Origin: Panagrolaimus kolymaensis
Lineage: Eukaryota > Nematoda > Chromadorea > Rhabditida > Panagrolaimidae
Assembly: GCA_028622995.1 (NCBI GenBank)
Contig: JAJQJQ010000016.1
Coordinates: 2,542,001-2,606,000 of the forward strand
Direction of reading: 5' to 3'
Length of the DNA: 64,000 nt
How positions within the stretch are numbered: position 1 is the stretch's first letter; every line of letters begins with the position of its first letter. Below the pieces are notes generated by a model. That model worked only from the letters and a program-made list of their open reading frames with translations. It ran no database searches and was not told the origin of the DNA. Made by a program: the position numbers and the translations under genes. Shown here piece after piece: positions 32,287 through 44,417 of the stretch.

Positions 32287-35200
32287 ATGGATCCCGAATT
32301 TAATATGGAAAATGAAAAGGTAAATAACGGCGATTGTGTAAAAAATCAAAATATTGAAAAAATGGCGAACTTTGATGATAATTTAGAAGCCATAGAAAAT
32401 GATATTAAGAAAAAGCCTCCAACAATTTATAATAAAATTGTAGATAGATTAAGCGATTTTGCTGAGAATACAAGGTAGGTAATAAACCTTATGGTTAAAA
32501 TAAAACTTGACATAAATTAGAAATTTTAAGTGCACATGGAATTCCAAGAGTTTATACTTCTCAAACTTCATTAAAAAGATCTCTATGGCTTTTACTTTTT
32601 TTTACTTGTTTGGGAGCATTTTCTCTTCAAGCTTTTCTTATTGTTAAACGATTTTTTCGAAATGACATTATCGTTGGTGTTGAACTTAAATTTGAAGCAA
32701 GTTTATTTTTTTTTTTTTGGAAACGTTGTCTCTTTACAAACATATATTTTTAGAATATTCCATTTCCTGCCGTTACTGTGAGTTCAAATTATAATAAATA
32801 TTTAAATAATTATTTTTTTTATTAGGTATGCAATTTGAATCCTTACAAAAATAGTCTTGCAAGAACTATGGGCTCTGTTCGAGACACTGTAAGTTATATG
32901 TATATCATTTTTTTCTTAAATTGCACTAGACATAACTGACAAAATAAATCTTTTTGTCTCATTTCTTTCTTATTCTTTTTTATTGTTATGCATTTTAAGC
33001 TTGCCGCATTTGACACAGCTATTGAACAATCGGTGGAACTTTCTTCACAAAGTCGACGCAGGAAACGGGCAATTCCGGACTTTGATATTAGAATAGTTCG
33101 AACTTTATGCTCACAAACTTTTACTGGAATGTATTTTGCTGATGACAAAGGAACACAGGAATGTTTATGTCTCCAAAATAGAAGGAGTGAAGTCGTGTAT
33201 GAATGTGATAAAATTGATTCATGGAAAAATAATTTATGCAATAATTGTAATGAAATTACTGGAATTTGCGGGTTAAATAAAAATATTATAAATAATTTTA
33301 CAATGCTAATACCATGTTTATGTCAAGAAGCTAGTGATTTGGAGAGTTTTTGTATTGCTTCAGAATTTGATCAGGTAAAAAAAAGCTTAAACTCTAGATA
33401 TTTTTGAGGAAAAACTTTTTTTATAGGTTAAAGGTCAATGGCCAATGTTATTTTCAACTTTGCCGTGTTTGTGCGACAATCCAGATCATCCTTGCATTCC
33501 GAATGAATTGAATTCTACTGATATTTGTATTTGTGCAACTCCACATTCAAATACTCCTTATTGTGCTCCATCAGAAGCATGGAAATATTCTAAATGCACT
33601 GAATGTAATTGGAATGGCGAATGTTTCTTTTCCGTTTCGCTCGAAGCTCCACAAAATTGCTTGTGTCATAATTCTAAATGTTTAGCTGTTACGCCTTCTG
33701 ATGAAGATAATAATGGCAACGACCAACCGCCACCATCTTCAAGTTCATCATTAGTTCGAGTTCGAAGACAAATTAGAAGAGTTTATGAGAAAATTTACAA
33801 TCGCTATGATGGCCTTTTAGCCGTTTATTCCATGTGTGAATGTAAAAATGGCCAATGTCAGGCTTTGAAAGTTAGCTTCTCCATTTTTAAAAAAATTCTT
33901 TTAATTTTTTTAGGATAATTCAAATGATACAATTTGCCTTTGTTTTTTTAACCGTAAGGATCGAAGCATTTGGCCATGTTACCCTGGTAAATTTTTCATA
34001 ATTTAACTAGCTAAAAAACCGAAAAACTTTATAGAATCAATGTGGGCTGAAAGAAAATGTCATAAATGTTCTCCCATGGGAGGTAAAAATAATCATTTAT
34101 GATTTCAATAGCCTTCCCTTGTTTTTAGATTGTGCGTTCAGCGAATCTGAGGGCCAACTTCCATGTGTTTGTGCTTCCATAATTAGGTAAACATAACAAA
34201 AAATAAAAATTATAAAATTATTTGCTTATGTGATAACAATCTACGAAAAACTTACTATTCAAGTTTTTTAAAACTTCTCAAATCACTAATAAATTCCTAT
34301 AAATTCCATAAAAAAATAACTTTAAAGAAAGCTTTGTGATTTGTAAAAATTTTTTTTTTGTTTCATTTTTTAATCGCTGCTCAAAATTGATGCATGCCAT
34401 CAATCACCCTTGTTTGTGACTAAAGGCGATGACATTTTTTAAAAATCCCCAAAGGCTATCTGATGAAAGATAAAACTTTAAAAAAAAAACACGTGTTTTT
34501 AAAAAAAAAGTTGTTTTGCAATAAATTTTAGGATGTGTGTTCGAATTGATGATGCTTCAACTGAAATTCCAGATTTTATAAATGTAACAAGTTCAGAATT
34601 AGGATTTGAATCAGGCGAGAAATTAGCACTTGGAGATAGAATTCCAAAAATTTGGGAAATTACAACAACAGAAATGCCAATTCCAGAAGATGTTGCAGAA
34701 AGGGAAGAAGCATACGGATTTAAGGTAGATAAAAACAAAGACAACAAAAAAATAATAGAAATCAATTTTTAAATGAAATCTTTCTTCTTTAATGAAGAAG
34801 CCCTTCTTTTTTAGTTTTTTTACACATTTCCAATTTTAGGGTATCACAGATCCGGTGGCAATTCGAGCTAAAGCAACTGAAAATCTTGTATTTGCTGTAA
34901 GTTCATTACCAGAAAAAGATAAAGAAAAGTTGTCATATAATAAGCATGAATTTATAACAAAATGTTCTTTTAATGGAAGAGCATGCTCTATTGAAACTGA
35001 TTTTGATGTATATATTGATCCATCATTTGGAAATTGTTTCACTTTTAATTATAACGCTTCTGAAAATATGACAAGTGAACGAGCTGGACCATCATATGGT
35101 AGCTTAGAATAGTAATCAATCATATTTGATGTTATGTTTTTTAGGATTAAGATTTCAAGTTTTTGTGAATATTAGTGATTATATGCCAACTACAGAAGCT

Positions 35201-36478
35201 GCTGGTGTTCGATTAACTGTTCATTCAAATGATGAACAACCCTTTCCTGATACTCACGGATATTCAGCTCCAACGGGATTTGTTAGTTCCTTTGGAATTC
35301 GATTGGTAAATATTATTAATTAAATGGAATAAGTTTTGAATAAAATAGGATTTTTAGAAACGAATGAATCGCCTTCCTGCTCCACATGGTGATTGCACAA
35401 AAAATGCTAAAACAGCAGAATACATTTATCGGGATAAAGAATATTCCACTGAGGTATTTATTTTAATAAAATTACTCTGATTATAAAATTAAACAATTAC
35501 TTTAAGGGATGCCAAAGAAGTTGTATACAAAATTTTCTTATTCGAAAATGTGGCTGCGGTGATCCTCGATTTCCAAAATACAAAAATTTTACTAATTGTC
35601 CAGTGGATGATCCAAAATTGAGTAAAAACAACTTTTTACAACCAAAAGCTAAAAGCAATTAACTTTCTTTCTTTAGGAGCATGTTTAACTCGTGAAATAA
35701 AATATGCAGCTCGAGACCCTCGCTGTGTTTGCAAACAACCTTGCAAGTGAGTTATGACTCTCATTTTTAGATAATACATATTTCAAGTTTTCTTTTTTTT
35801 GCAGACAGGAAGTTTTTAGTGTTTCTTATAGCTGCGCTCGGTTAGTTTTTTAGAATTAAAAAAGAGTTGACATTTTTGAAAGCATTTTAGATGGCCCGCG
35901 AGTACTTCAAGTCTCTCAGATTGTGATCCATCTTTGACTCCAATGCAATGTTTACAATTTTATCGAGAACAAGGGGCCCTCATTGAAGTTTATTTTGAAC
36001 AACTTAATTACGAAAGTTTACTCGAAAGTGAAGCTTACGGAGTTGGTGGTTTCTTTTTACAAAGCTTTTTTTTGATAAAGATATTTTAGCTTCCAAATTT
36101 GCTATCCGATTTTGGCGGACAACTTGGTAATTTTTAAGCTTGAAACTTCCCATCAAAACCATCCTTTTTTTTTTTGCAGGTCTTTGGATGGGTGTTTCGG
36201 TTATTACAATTATGGAAGTTACCATTCTCATTGGAGAACTTCTCTTCAATGTTCTCTGCTGTTGTTTCCAACCATATCAATCCTCTTCAACAACTCGAAG
36301 CACTGAACGACGACTCACTCAACGACAATCATATCGTCGACGATTACCTTATCCCAATGGTTCATTCAGATACGACCTTCAAAGACCGTATATTTTTAAT
36401 GGTGGTGGATTTCGTCGAACTTCGCCTCCTCTTCCTCATGTCGAATCTGGTTATGATATCGTTCGAAATATTCGTTAA
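32287..36478 (+). CDS. DEG/ENaC-family cation channel subunit (degenerin)
   Basis: Amiloride-sensitive-type sodium channel subunit of the plasma membrane. Nineteen exons: 32287-32474, 32531-32696, 32754-32777, 32826-32888, 33000-33374, 33427-33870, 33914-33986, 34035-34082, 34129-34186, 34532-34724, 34840-35098, 35145-35305, 35358-35453, 35507-35621, 35677-35746, 35805-35840, 35891-36041, 36090-36126, 36180-36478; 951 aa. The N-terminal HG motif (SAHGIPRVY) precedes TM1 (about 81-102). Post-TM1 [13 protein letters not shown] is diagnostic. A large cysteine-rich insertion (about 150-480) contains RRRKRA, a possible furin site. The conserved thumb and palm blocks follow ([49 protein letters not shown]). 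TM2 has [17 protein letters not shown] with the G-x-S filter. Intron 2 is GC-AG. The Cys-rich insertion recalls EGAS-type degenerins, but I cannot name an orthologue. It may act in mechanosensation, acid sensing or peptide gating. Confidence 0.9.
32697..32753 (+). other. GC-AG intron in the degenerin gene
   Basis: A 57-bp intron with donor GAA|GCAAGT and acceptor TTTTTAG. It joins LKFE to [11 protein letters not shown] in phase 0, matching the family. The alternative GT four bases on would shift the frame. The donor hexamer GCAAGT is identical to that of the GC-AG intron in FAXC-like copy 1. Confidence 0.85.
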
Positions 36479-36538
36479 ACTTTATTTTATTAAGCACAAA
36501 AAAATATATAAAAAAATGAAAGAAAGTTCTTTAATCAA

Positions 36539-36848
36539 TTACACTTTTTCGATAGATTTGCCTCTTTTTTGTTGAAGGTGTCGTTCGGAACGTTGAGATT
36601 GAGAATTTCCACTACATACGAAACCAATTGCTATTAAAATTGCACCAACAATAAACCTAAAAAAAGAAGAAATTTCTAATAACAAAAAACACTTTGGTTA
36701 AAACTTACATTGTAATAAGGCCAATAAGAAGAATCCACCAATTTTCTTCAATCTGTCGAGTACCAGATGTCGTTGAATCTTGAGCAAAAATAAATTTGAA
36801 ATATATTATCAGTAAAAACGCAGGAAGCAAATACATTTTTTGAATCAT
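36539..36848 (-). CDS. Small type I membrane protein
   Basis: Two exons (minus): 36848-36709 and 36656-36539; 85 aa, with the junction splitting a Met codon. The N-terminus MIQKMYLLPAFLLIIYF then KFIFAQ is a signal peptide (a second ATG at 36836 could also start it). A short luminal stretch DSTTSGTRQIEENW, one transmembrane helix (WILLIGLITMFIVGAILIAIGF) and a basic, polar cytoplasmic tail rich in Arg, Gln and Lys follow. It converges on the degenerin gene, the two stops being about 60 bp apart. No family recognised; similar tiny single-pass proteins are common in nematodes. Splice sites and topology support a real gene. Confidence 0.65.
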
Positions 36849-38181
36849 TTGTTTTTCGGTTTTCCTTTACATATTTTGTTTTTATCAGTCTTCTTCAACC
36901 CTTTTTTTTATTTATTTGCATAAAGCGTGTTAATTACCGTATACATAAAAAAAAAGTTGTAAAACAATATCAAAAACATCTGGAAATTGAGTGTCATTTA
37001 TTTTTTATTGTTTACAAGAATGTTGAGTGCTTTTAATGTTTGTTTTTTGTGGAGTCATTAACAAATAATTTGAAAACGAAAGATGCTACTACATCTTGCC
37101 GCAATATGTTTTTTGTTTTGTTTCAAGTAATAAGAATTCAAAACATAAGTTAATTTTTACTTTCAAGAAATTCTTTTTTATTAGATTAATCAAATATTCT
37201 CTAAAGCGCATCCTCGGTAAAAAAAGTGTTTTGTTTTGATTTACCTGGGATCAATGTCAAAAAAGCCAAAAATATCTGACCCCGGAAAGACAAGTTTATG
37301 CTATTAAAAAAAATAAAAACACGAAGTGTCTTGGATGAACACCTTTTTGTAACGGATTGTCATTGTCGTCGGCGATATGCTTGTGGTTGTAAATTGTCGG
37401 TGGTCTTCAAAGCCTCTCATCCCTTCCGGGATTCTACCCTTTAACAAGGTGACAAATGATTTGTGGTTGATTTGCAAGCGGAAATGGCGGCAACTATCCA
37501 CACATAAAATCCAAACAAACAAAAACCAGATACTTTCTGCTAGTCGAATTTGGATTTATTTGATGTTAAAATTTGAAAAGTTTATGCAATAAATTTTTTC
37601 CAAAAAAACAAATGTAAAAAACAAGGGATTATCCAAACATTGTTTTTTTTGAAAGGGTTTAAAATCTTATGTCCTGTGATTTATTTTCCATTCATCTGAC
37701 ACCACCATTCAATCTTCTGGTCATTTGTTTGTCACTTTTCCTCCACCTTAAATTCAAATGATTGCCCTCATAAGAATGCTAAAGTTTGGGGAATTGGGAT
37801 TCCTCTGGTCTGATTTTTTGATTGCGCAATATTTTTGGCAAGGATGAGCTTCATTTTTTGATCGTAAACGACACCGCTCGTGTCAAAATATTTTATTTTC
37901 CAAATAAAACAGCCGCTTTTGTGTTTTTGGTTTTTTTACCTCCTTTCTAGCTGATCCAAGAAAATGATGTGTCCATATGGTGGTGGCAAAAAAAAAGCAA
38001 AGCGGCAGGCGTGCCCCACCTTTTTTTAAACTTTGCATTTGATTGGACTTCTCTTAGATACTGATGGTATTCCAAATCCCAGGTTGTTTTTGTTGGGTAG
38101 AGCTACGGTGATTTCACTTGAGAGCTTGAACATATCTTGAAAACAGTTTAAATTTGTTGGTGGTAAAAAGGAGAAAAAAGA
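36849..38181. other. Divergent intergenic region
   Basis: Promoter region between the small membrane protein gene (minus) and the zinc-finger gene (plus). Overlapping frames at 37304-37592 on opposite strands have no domain character. Nothing else recognised. Confidence 0.5.
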
Positions 38182-39195
38182 ATGTTTCCGGTGATATCGT
38201 CATCTTCTATTTTTAATTCTTCGACTCTCCAACATTCTTCACATCCATGGCCTTTACAATATTCTATGGTTTTGGAAGCTTTTAAATGGTTTGAAAGTCA
38301 GAAGCAAGGTTATATTTCTTCACGGCCTCTTGAACTCCCACAGCCACTATTACAAGTTTCACGCGATTTACAACCATCATTATCATTACCACCAGGTAAA
38401 AATGCCTTTATTTTGCTTCTTAAGTTTTATCCCAAAGCCATTATTCTAGATCCACCAGCCCCATCTAAAGTAAGAAATTTTCGTATAGAAGAAATTCTTC
38501 GTGAATCTTCTTTACCCGCTGCTCCCGCTCCTCAATTATCACAAGTAAAAACGTGTAAAAGCAGTTCAAATGACCCAAATTCGCCCAAAAAATATCAATG
38601 TCACATGTGTTGCAAAAGTTTTGATCGCAGATGGCTGCTCCAAGGCCATTTAAGAATTCATACAGGAGAGAAGCCATTCAAGTGTTCCATTTGCAATAAG
38701 AAATTTGCTGATAAAAGTAATTTACGTGCTCATTCACAAACACATTCAGGTTTTTATCTTTATTTTTTCTTCTTCTTAAAAACATAAAAACATATAAGCC
38801 TTACTTAGCTTTGCTAAACAATGTTTTTCATTTTGGGAAAAAAATTTTCAAAACCAATTTTTGGTTTAAAACTTTTCTTTCAAATTTGGCTATATCGTAT
38901 CATTTTTACTCTTTAATTTTCTCTATTTGAAATGCCCATTTTCACTTAATTGGTAAAAAATTTTAGCAAAAATTCCTGAAACAAATACTATCCTAATTTT
39001 TAGTTGTCTTAATTTTACGACATTTTTAATTTCATTTTATCAATATTCTCTCTTTTTTTAGGAGTGAAAAGATTCAAATGTTTTCGATGCGGTCGTGGTT
39101 TTACTCTTCGCTCATATCTCAACAAACACCTAGAATCTGCATGTCAACCGACTATATTTTCTTTACCTTTACAACAACCTTCTTTTGGACTTTAG
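38182..39195 (+). CDS. Scratch/CES-1-type C2H2 zinc-finger transcription factor
   Basis: Snail-superfamily repressor, closest in motif to the Scratch branch (C. elegans CES-1 and SCRT-1 group), which controls neural or apoptotic fate in other animals. Exons 38182-38395, 38450-38749 and 39062-39195 give 215 aa. The 54-bp intron 38396-38449 is a multiple of three without stops, so retaining it gives 233 aa. Three C2H2 fingers are seen: [38 protein letters not shown] with [12 protein letters not shown], then [20 protein letters not shown]. The final [11 protein letters not shown] is Scratch-like rather than Snail-like. Scratch proteins usually have five fingers, so the first two appear missing, and there is no evident SNAG start. 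The last finger lies on its own exon after a 312-bp intron with a weak GTTTTT donor. Confidence 0.82.
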
Positions 39196-39521
39196 TTTTT
39201 TTAAACATGTTTTAAAAAGGGGTTTCATTATTTTTTGTTGTTGCAAGTAATTTCACTCAATTTGTTTCAATTTATGTGCGTATGCCAATAAAATATTCTT
39301 TCCCTTTCTTTCTTTTTTCTCCTTCTATTAAAGTTAATTATGCTTTTTTGATGATGATGCTAGGTTGGTTGTAACTAGGATGCAATATGAATGATAAGAC
39401 CTTATCAACAAAAAAGAAAAGAATAATTTTATGAGTACAACATGAAGCTCATCGCTTCAGACACATAGTTAGTTGATAATCTATTTTTTGGTAGCGTCTT
39501 CCCGAACAAACAACAAGGAGA
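39196..39521. other. Short intergenic region
   Basis: Contains the 3' UTR of the zinc-finger gene, with AATAAA near 39287, and the promoter or 5' UTR of the CD36-like gene. Nothing else seen. Confidence 0.6.
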
Positions 39522-41809
39522 ATGGACGCCATTAAAATAGCTACAAAAAAACCAAATAAATGTGCCATTGCTATTTGGATTATTGCAGGGATAACTTTAA
39601 TTGTCTCGCTTTTTCTTTGGGTTGGATTTCATCCAATTTTTAAAGCCATTGTTCATTCACAATTAAAACTATCTCAAGCTGAGGATGGCCAAGTTCCCAA
39701 AACTACCTTCCTTTGGTCAAAGCCTCCAATAAAAAATTTAATGAATTTTTATATTTACAATGTTACAAACATCGATGCTGTGGCATTTTTTGGTGAGAAA
39801 CCAACCATCGTTGAAGTAGGACCTTTTGGAGTTTGGTAAGTTTTTGCTGCACATTTTGTACACATTTTTTGTTTTCTCAATAAATTTATTTTTTGTAAGG
39901 ATTTTTTTTAGGGAAATTGAAGATAAGAAACAATATGCTTTTAACGATGACCAGGTAATTTATAATCTATTATAAATATAAAGCATTCAATGTTAATTAA
40001 AACACAATAACAACTTTAAAATACAATTCACAAACAAATTTATGCCCAATCTTGAATTTTTTTCTTCATCAGATAATGGAGGAATTATTCATCTGTATTT
40101 GGGATTTCCACTTGACATTCCAGCTTGTGATTGCATCCTAAAAATTATTTTTAAACGAAAAGCAAAATTTTTTTATTTTATATTTTTAGACAAGAGTTTG
40201 GTATAAAAATTATAAAAGTTATATTTATGATCCCGAAGTAAGTTGCGATGTATGCAGTTATGATTCGATTGTGAGTATTCCTAATTTGCCCGGGCTTGGA
40301 GCATATATGGAATTAACAAGCCCATTGTATAAACTTTCAAATTTTGTTCAACAAATTTATTCAATTGGAATTATGCTTTTAGGTGAATATTCATTTGTGT
40401 AAGTTTATCGTATTCGAGAGTTCTCAAATTTCATAAATGTCTTATTTCAGCCAAGTAAAATTTGGTGAACTTGTTTTTGATGGATATGAAGATGCACTTC
40501 TCTCAGCAGCTCATTCAGAAATTGTTAGGCTTATTGCTTTAGCTTTTAATGTATCATATTTTAATCAAACCACTTTCATTCCGGTGCCAGTTCCTGATAT
40601 GAAAAAACTTGCATTCTTTTATCATGTAAGCCAACCTTGAATTTTCTACTCTTTTAAATAATTTTTATTTTAAAGTACAATAACACCAATGATGAAGAAT
40701 ATTGGGTTGACACAGGCAAGAACGATGTAAATAATTTGGGAAAAGTAATTACATGGGCAAATTTAACTATGTTACCCGATTCTTGGTATTATACAAATCA
40801 AAGTCGAATGATTAATGGCTCTGATAGTGGCACATTTCAACATCCCGATATGAAAACAACTGATAGATTAGAAATTTTTATGTCATTTTTATGCAGGTAA
40901 AATTTAACTAAACTTTTCATTCTCATTTCAGCATTGAATTAATAGGTTTTAAAAATTACAAAAGTGTTTTTTAGATCACTTTATATGGATTTTGCTGATA
41001 AAGTTGATATTTCTGGAATTCCAACTTATGAATTTCGCTCTCCTTCTTCAGTATTTGATACAACTTTGGAAGAAAATGTTGGAATGCAATATGAAAATTA
41101 TGAAAAAGTTAATTATGTTCCAGGATGGCCTGAATGTCCACCCAAAAATTTAACAATGGATTGTACCTATATTAAAATTGACTGTAGAATAAATCAAAAT
41201 TTATGCCATTCATGTTGCAATGGCTCATTTTATAATGACACTTATTTGCTTCCACCGGGTTTGTTTCCAGTGAAATGTTATCCTGGACAAGTTAAAAAGC
41301 CACCATTTATTGTGTTTATCTCAGCTCCACATTATGCTTATTCTCCATCTCAACTTGTTAATTCTGTTGTTGGACTTTCACCAAAGCTTCCAGAACATAC
41401 ACCATTCATTTATAATCATGAACCAGTAAGAGCAAACTTAGAAAATACATAAATTAAACTTCGGCGTTTTCTTTTTTTTCAGACTTCGGGAATGGTTACA
41501 AAAGTTGTGTTTCAATTTCAAATTTCTGCTCCAATTTATCGTAATCCAGCATTTATTATAACTGCAAATATGGCGAACGCGCTTTTACCATTTCTTCGTT
41601 TGACTGCAAATGGAAATCTTAAACAAAATGCTTTTGATCTCATTAAATCGAGTTTCGTCACTCTTCCATTTGCTATTTTTATCGTTAAAATCGTAACATT
41701 AGTTTTAGCATTTTTAATCGCATTTCTTGGTTTTGTTTATAATTATCGAACCCATGTTAAAAAAGTGAAACTCCTTCGAGGAATTAGAGCCTCAAATGGA
41801 GATATTTAA
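39522..41809 (+). CDS. CD36/SCARB-family scavenger receptor
   Basis: Class B scavenger receptor (SCAV group in nematodes), a two-pass membrane protein that binds lipids or lipoproteins at the cell surface or lysosome. Seven exons: 39522-39835, 39912-39954, 40190-40398, 40451-40625, 40676-40896, 40975-41425, 41483-41809; 579 aa. The N-terminal transmembrane helix is at about 15-36 (IAIWIIAGITLIVSLFLWVG). Family blocks are PIKNLMNFYIYNVTN, VEVGPFGVWE, TRVWYKNYKSYIYDPE, FGELVFDGYEDALL, a cysteine-rich segment (PECPPKNLTMDC to NLCHSCC) and FISAPHYAYS. A second helix (about 535-560) is followed by a short basic tail. There are many NxT/S sites. Intron 2 (235 bp) is longer than the rest; I found no exon needed in it. 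A polyadenylation signal lies near 41863. Confidence 0.92.
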
Positions 41810-44417
41810 ACCATACGAGTCTCACTCTTGCATAATATTAATTAAAATTATAAAATTTTACAAATAAAATAACTTTTTAATCTTCGATGTTTCTAGGATA
41901 CTACCTTTTCAAACCTGATACATCCTTTAAAAAAAATCATTTTTACTTCAACAAAATGTTATTAAGAAAAATATAAAAAAATATATTACATAATATTTTT
42001 TGTTTGTAAAAAAACTTGTCAAAATTTTGAAGTATTAAAACTTCATGTAAACGTTTATTTTTGACAAAAAAAACATTGCACCCTCTTAAGCCTGGATTTT
42101 CATTTTCATATCAAACTTCAAAAAAGTCCTTGCAAACTCTTTGCCTCATTTTTTGTTAATACTTGAGTTCATTAATGTTATTTTTGTTTTAACAGACTTC
42201 AAAAGTTTGCAATTAACAAATTTTTTTCAGAAATCACTTTTTGATTAAGTACCACCATCTAACTTCCTAGTTTTTTTTTGGAAATACATAGACTTACATA
42301 TTTTCGTTTTATTTACGCGTTTCAAATCCCTTGAGTTGAATTTTTCAATACTTTAAATTTTTCGTTGTTGTTGATAAATTGAATGGATAAAGCGTTGAAA
42401 GATGAAGCTTCATAGCATTTAGAAACTTTCCCGGAACTAGAACGTGATTCAAAATTTATAACTTTATAAGCGAACAGGAAGGTTAAAAAATATCTTGAAA
42501 GAAAAATTATGCTTACGTTTTCTTTTTTTTAGTTTCTAACTTTTTTCATAGTTTATTTATCATAGATGCTTATTAAGGCCATTTTCATTTTTGTGGTAAA
42601 TTTTGTGATTGAGCCTTAATCTTAAGAGATTTATTGTTTATTTCTTTACATTTTTTGTAATACTCCTTAAAATTTAAATAGTATAATGTAGTCAATTTTA
42701 AAAATATGCATACACACATACTTTGGTTTTTGTTTCTTTAAAACTTTTTATAGTATAGAAAACCACTCAAAATTGCCTCATGCTATACGTTTTTTTTTAA
42801 AACACTTTAGAATTAAAAATGTTATGAAGATTTTGGTTCCTGGTGAAAGAAAAAAAGTTAACAAAATTTTTAAACTTTTCTTCTTTGTTCTGCAAGAAAA
42901 AAACATTCTTTGTTTCGAAGAAGAAAAAAACACATGGAAAATAAAAATTTAATTTCGTTTTCATCCAAAACTTTGGACTTTTATGAAAATCCTTAAAACT
43001 TTTTGAGCTCTTTTTTCTATGAGGAAAAATGGCTTTGTCTCGAATATAAAGCTAATTCATTATAAAAACGAAACATAAAAAATTCATTTTTATGTGGTAC
43101 TTTAAAAGTTGGCATTGAATTAAAAATTTGTGTGCGCTTCCATCAATCATAAGTTTTTTTACGACAAAAAATATTCTAAAATCATAAAATTGCCATAACT
43201 ATTTTTTTACTTTGATATTTATATCGACTTTAAAATATATGGAGTCAAAACATCTCAAATTTCATTCATTTTTTGTTGGAAGCTTCATCTTCAAAGGCGG
43301 AGCATTTTTCTTTTTTGATTCAAGTGAGGAAGAGAGATTCCTCCATTAAAAGAGCCGCCGTTCTTTTTCCCATTAAATTTCAAGAAAAATATTCAAAAAG
43401 AAAACTATAATTTATTTTAAAAAATTATCTACCAGATATAAATCTTTATTTTTCTCATTAAAAATAAACCGAATTTATTGGTATTTATTGCCAAATAAAA
43501 AAAACAATATGCAATTATTTTAATTGCATTTTATCATGGTTTAGAATGAAAGAAATGGCATTTTTTTTTCTTCGAGTGATGGTGATAAAAATTATATTTT
43601 TTGTTTTTTAATAGTTGAGAATTGAAAAAAATTTTCATCAAAAACTCTTTTTATTATTTATGGCAACCATCTGATAACAATGTTTTGCAGATTTTTTTCC
43701 TATAATTTTATTTGATATTTTTTTATTTCATTTAGACTTCTATAAAATAATAAAATTTTTGACTATTAAAGTTTAGGATATTTTATTTTTTTATTTTAAC
43801 TAACATTTTTCAATATTAAAACTTAAATTAAATTTAACTTAATATATCATTCAAACGGGACACCGTCTAGTTTATGATAGTAGCGTCTTCCAAAAATTCG
43901 GGATACGTAAAACTTCATATTAAATAATTATTTTTCTTCTGTTGTTATTGTTACATTTTTGCCTTATAACAGATATAATTTTATTTAATTTTTTATATCA
44001 TCATTACCTTTACGACTCTTGGAAATTTCAAAGATTTTTGAGAAGTTTTTCTTATAAACCCTTTATTTAAGACATTAATTCATGTTCACTAACTTTCTTG
44101 CCTTCCTCCTATGTTTTTTTTGCCATCATAAAATCGTATGCCTTTCCTTTTTCACTTTTTGAGTGCCGTTTGCCGCCCCCAAGGTTGGCTCTTCAAGCAA
44201 AAAAACTTTATTGAGTTTTTCTTCGCCGATTTTCTTATTGTTTTTGCTTCTTTCTTTAAATAAATAAAAAGTGAAGGCGAAGAGGATTTTGAAGTGTGTT
44301 TTCTTTTCGAGTAAAAAAACTAGAAGACAAAGCTCCGAGATCTCTGAAGGATGTAAAGAAACTTCTTCATTTTTTTTTTCAGAAGAAAAACATTTACTCC
44401 GTTGATGGAAGCCGGAA
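41810..44417. other. Intergenic region
   Basis: About 2.6 kb of AT-rich sequence with no supported gene. It should include the promoter of the acetylcholine-receptor gene. A 107-codon minus-strand frame at 44126-44449 overlaps that gene's first exon and is rejected. Confidence 0.55.
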
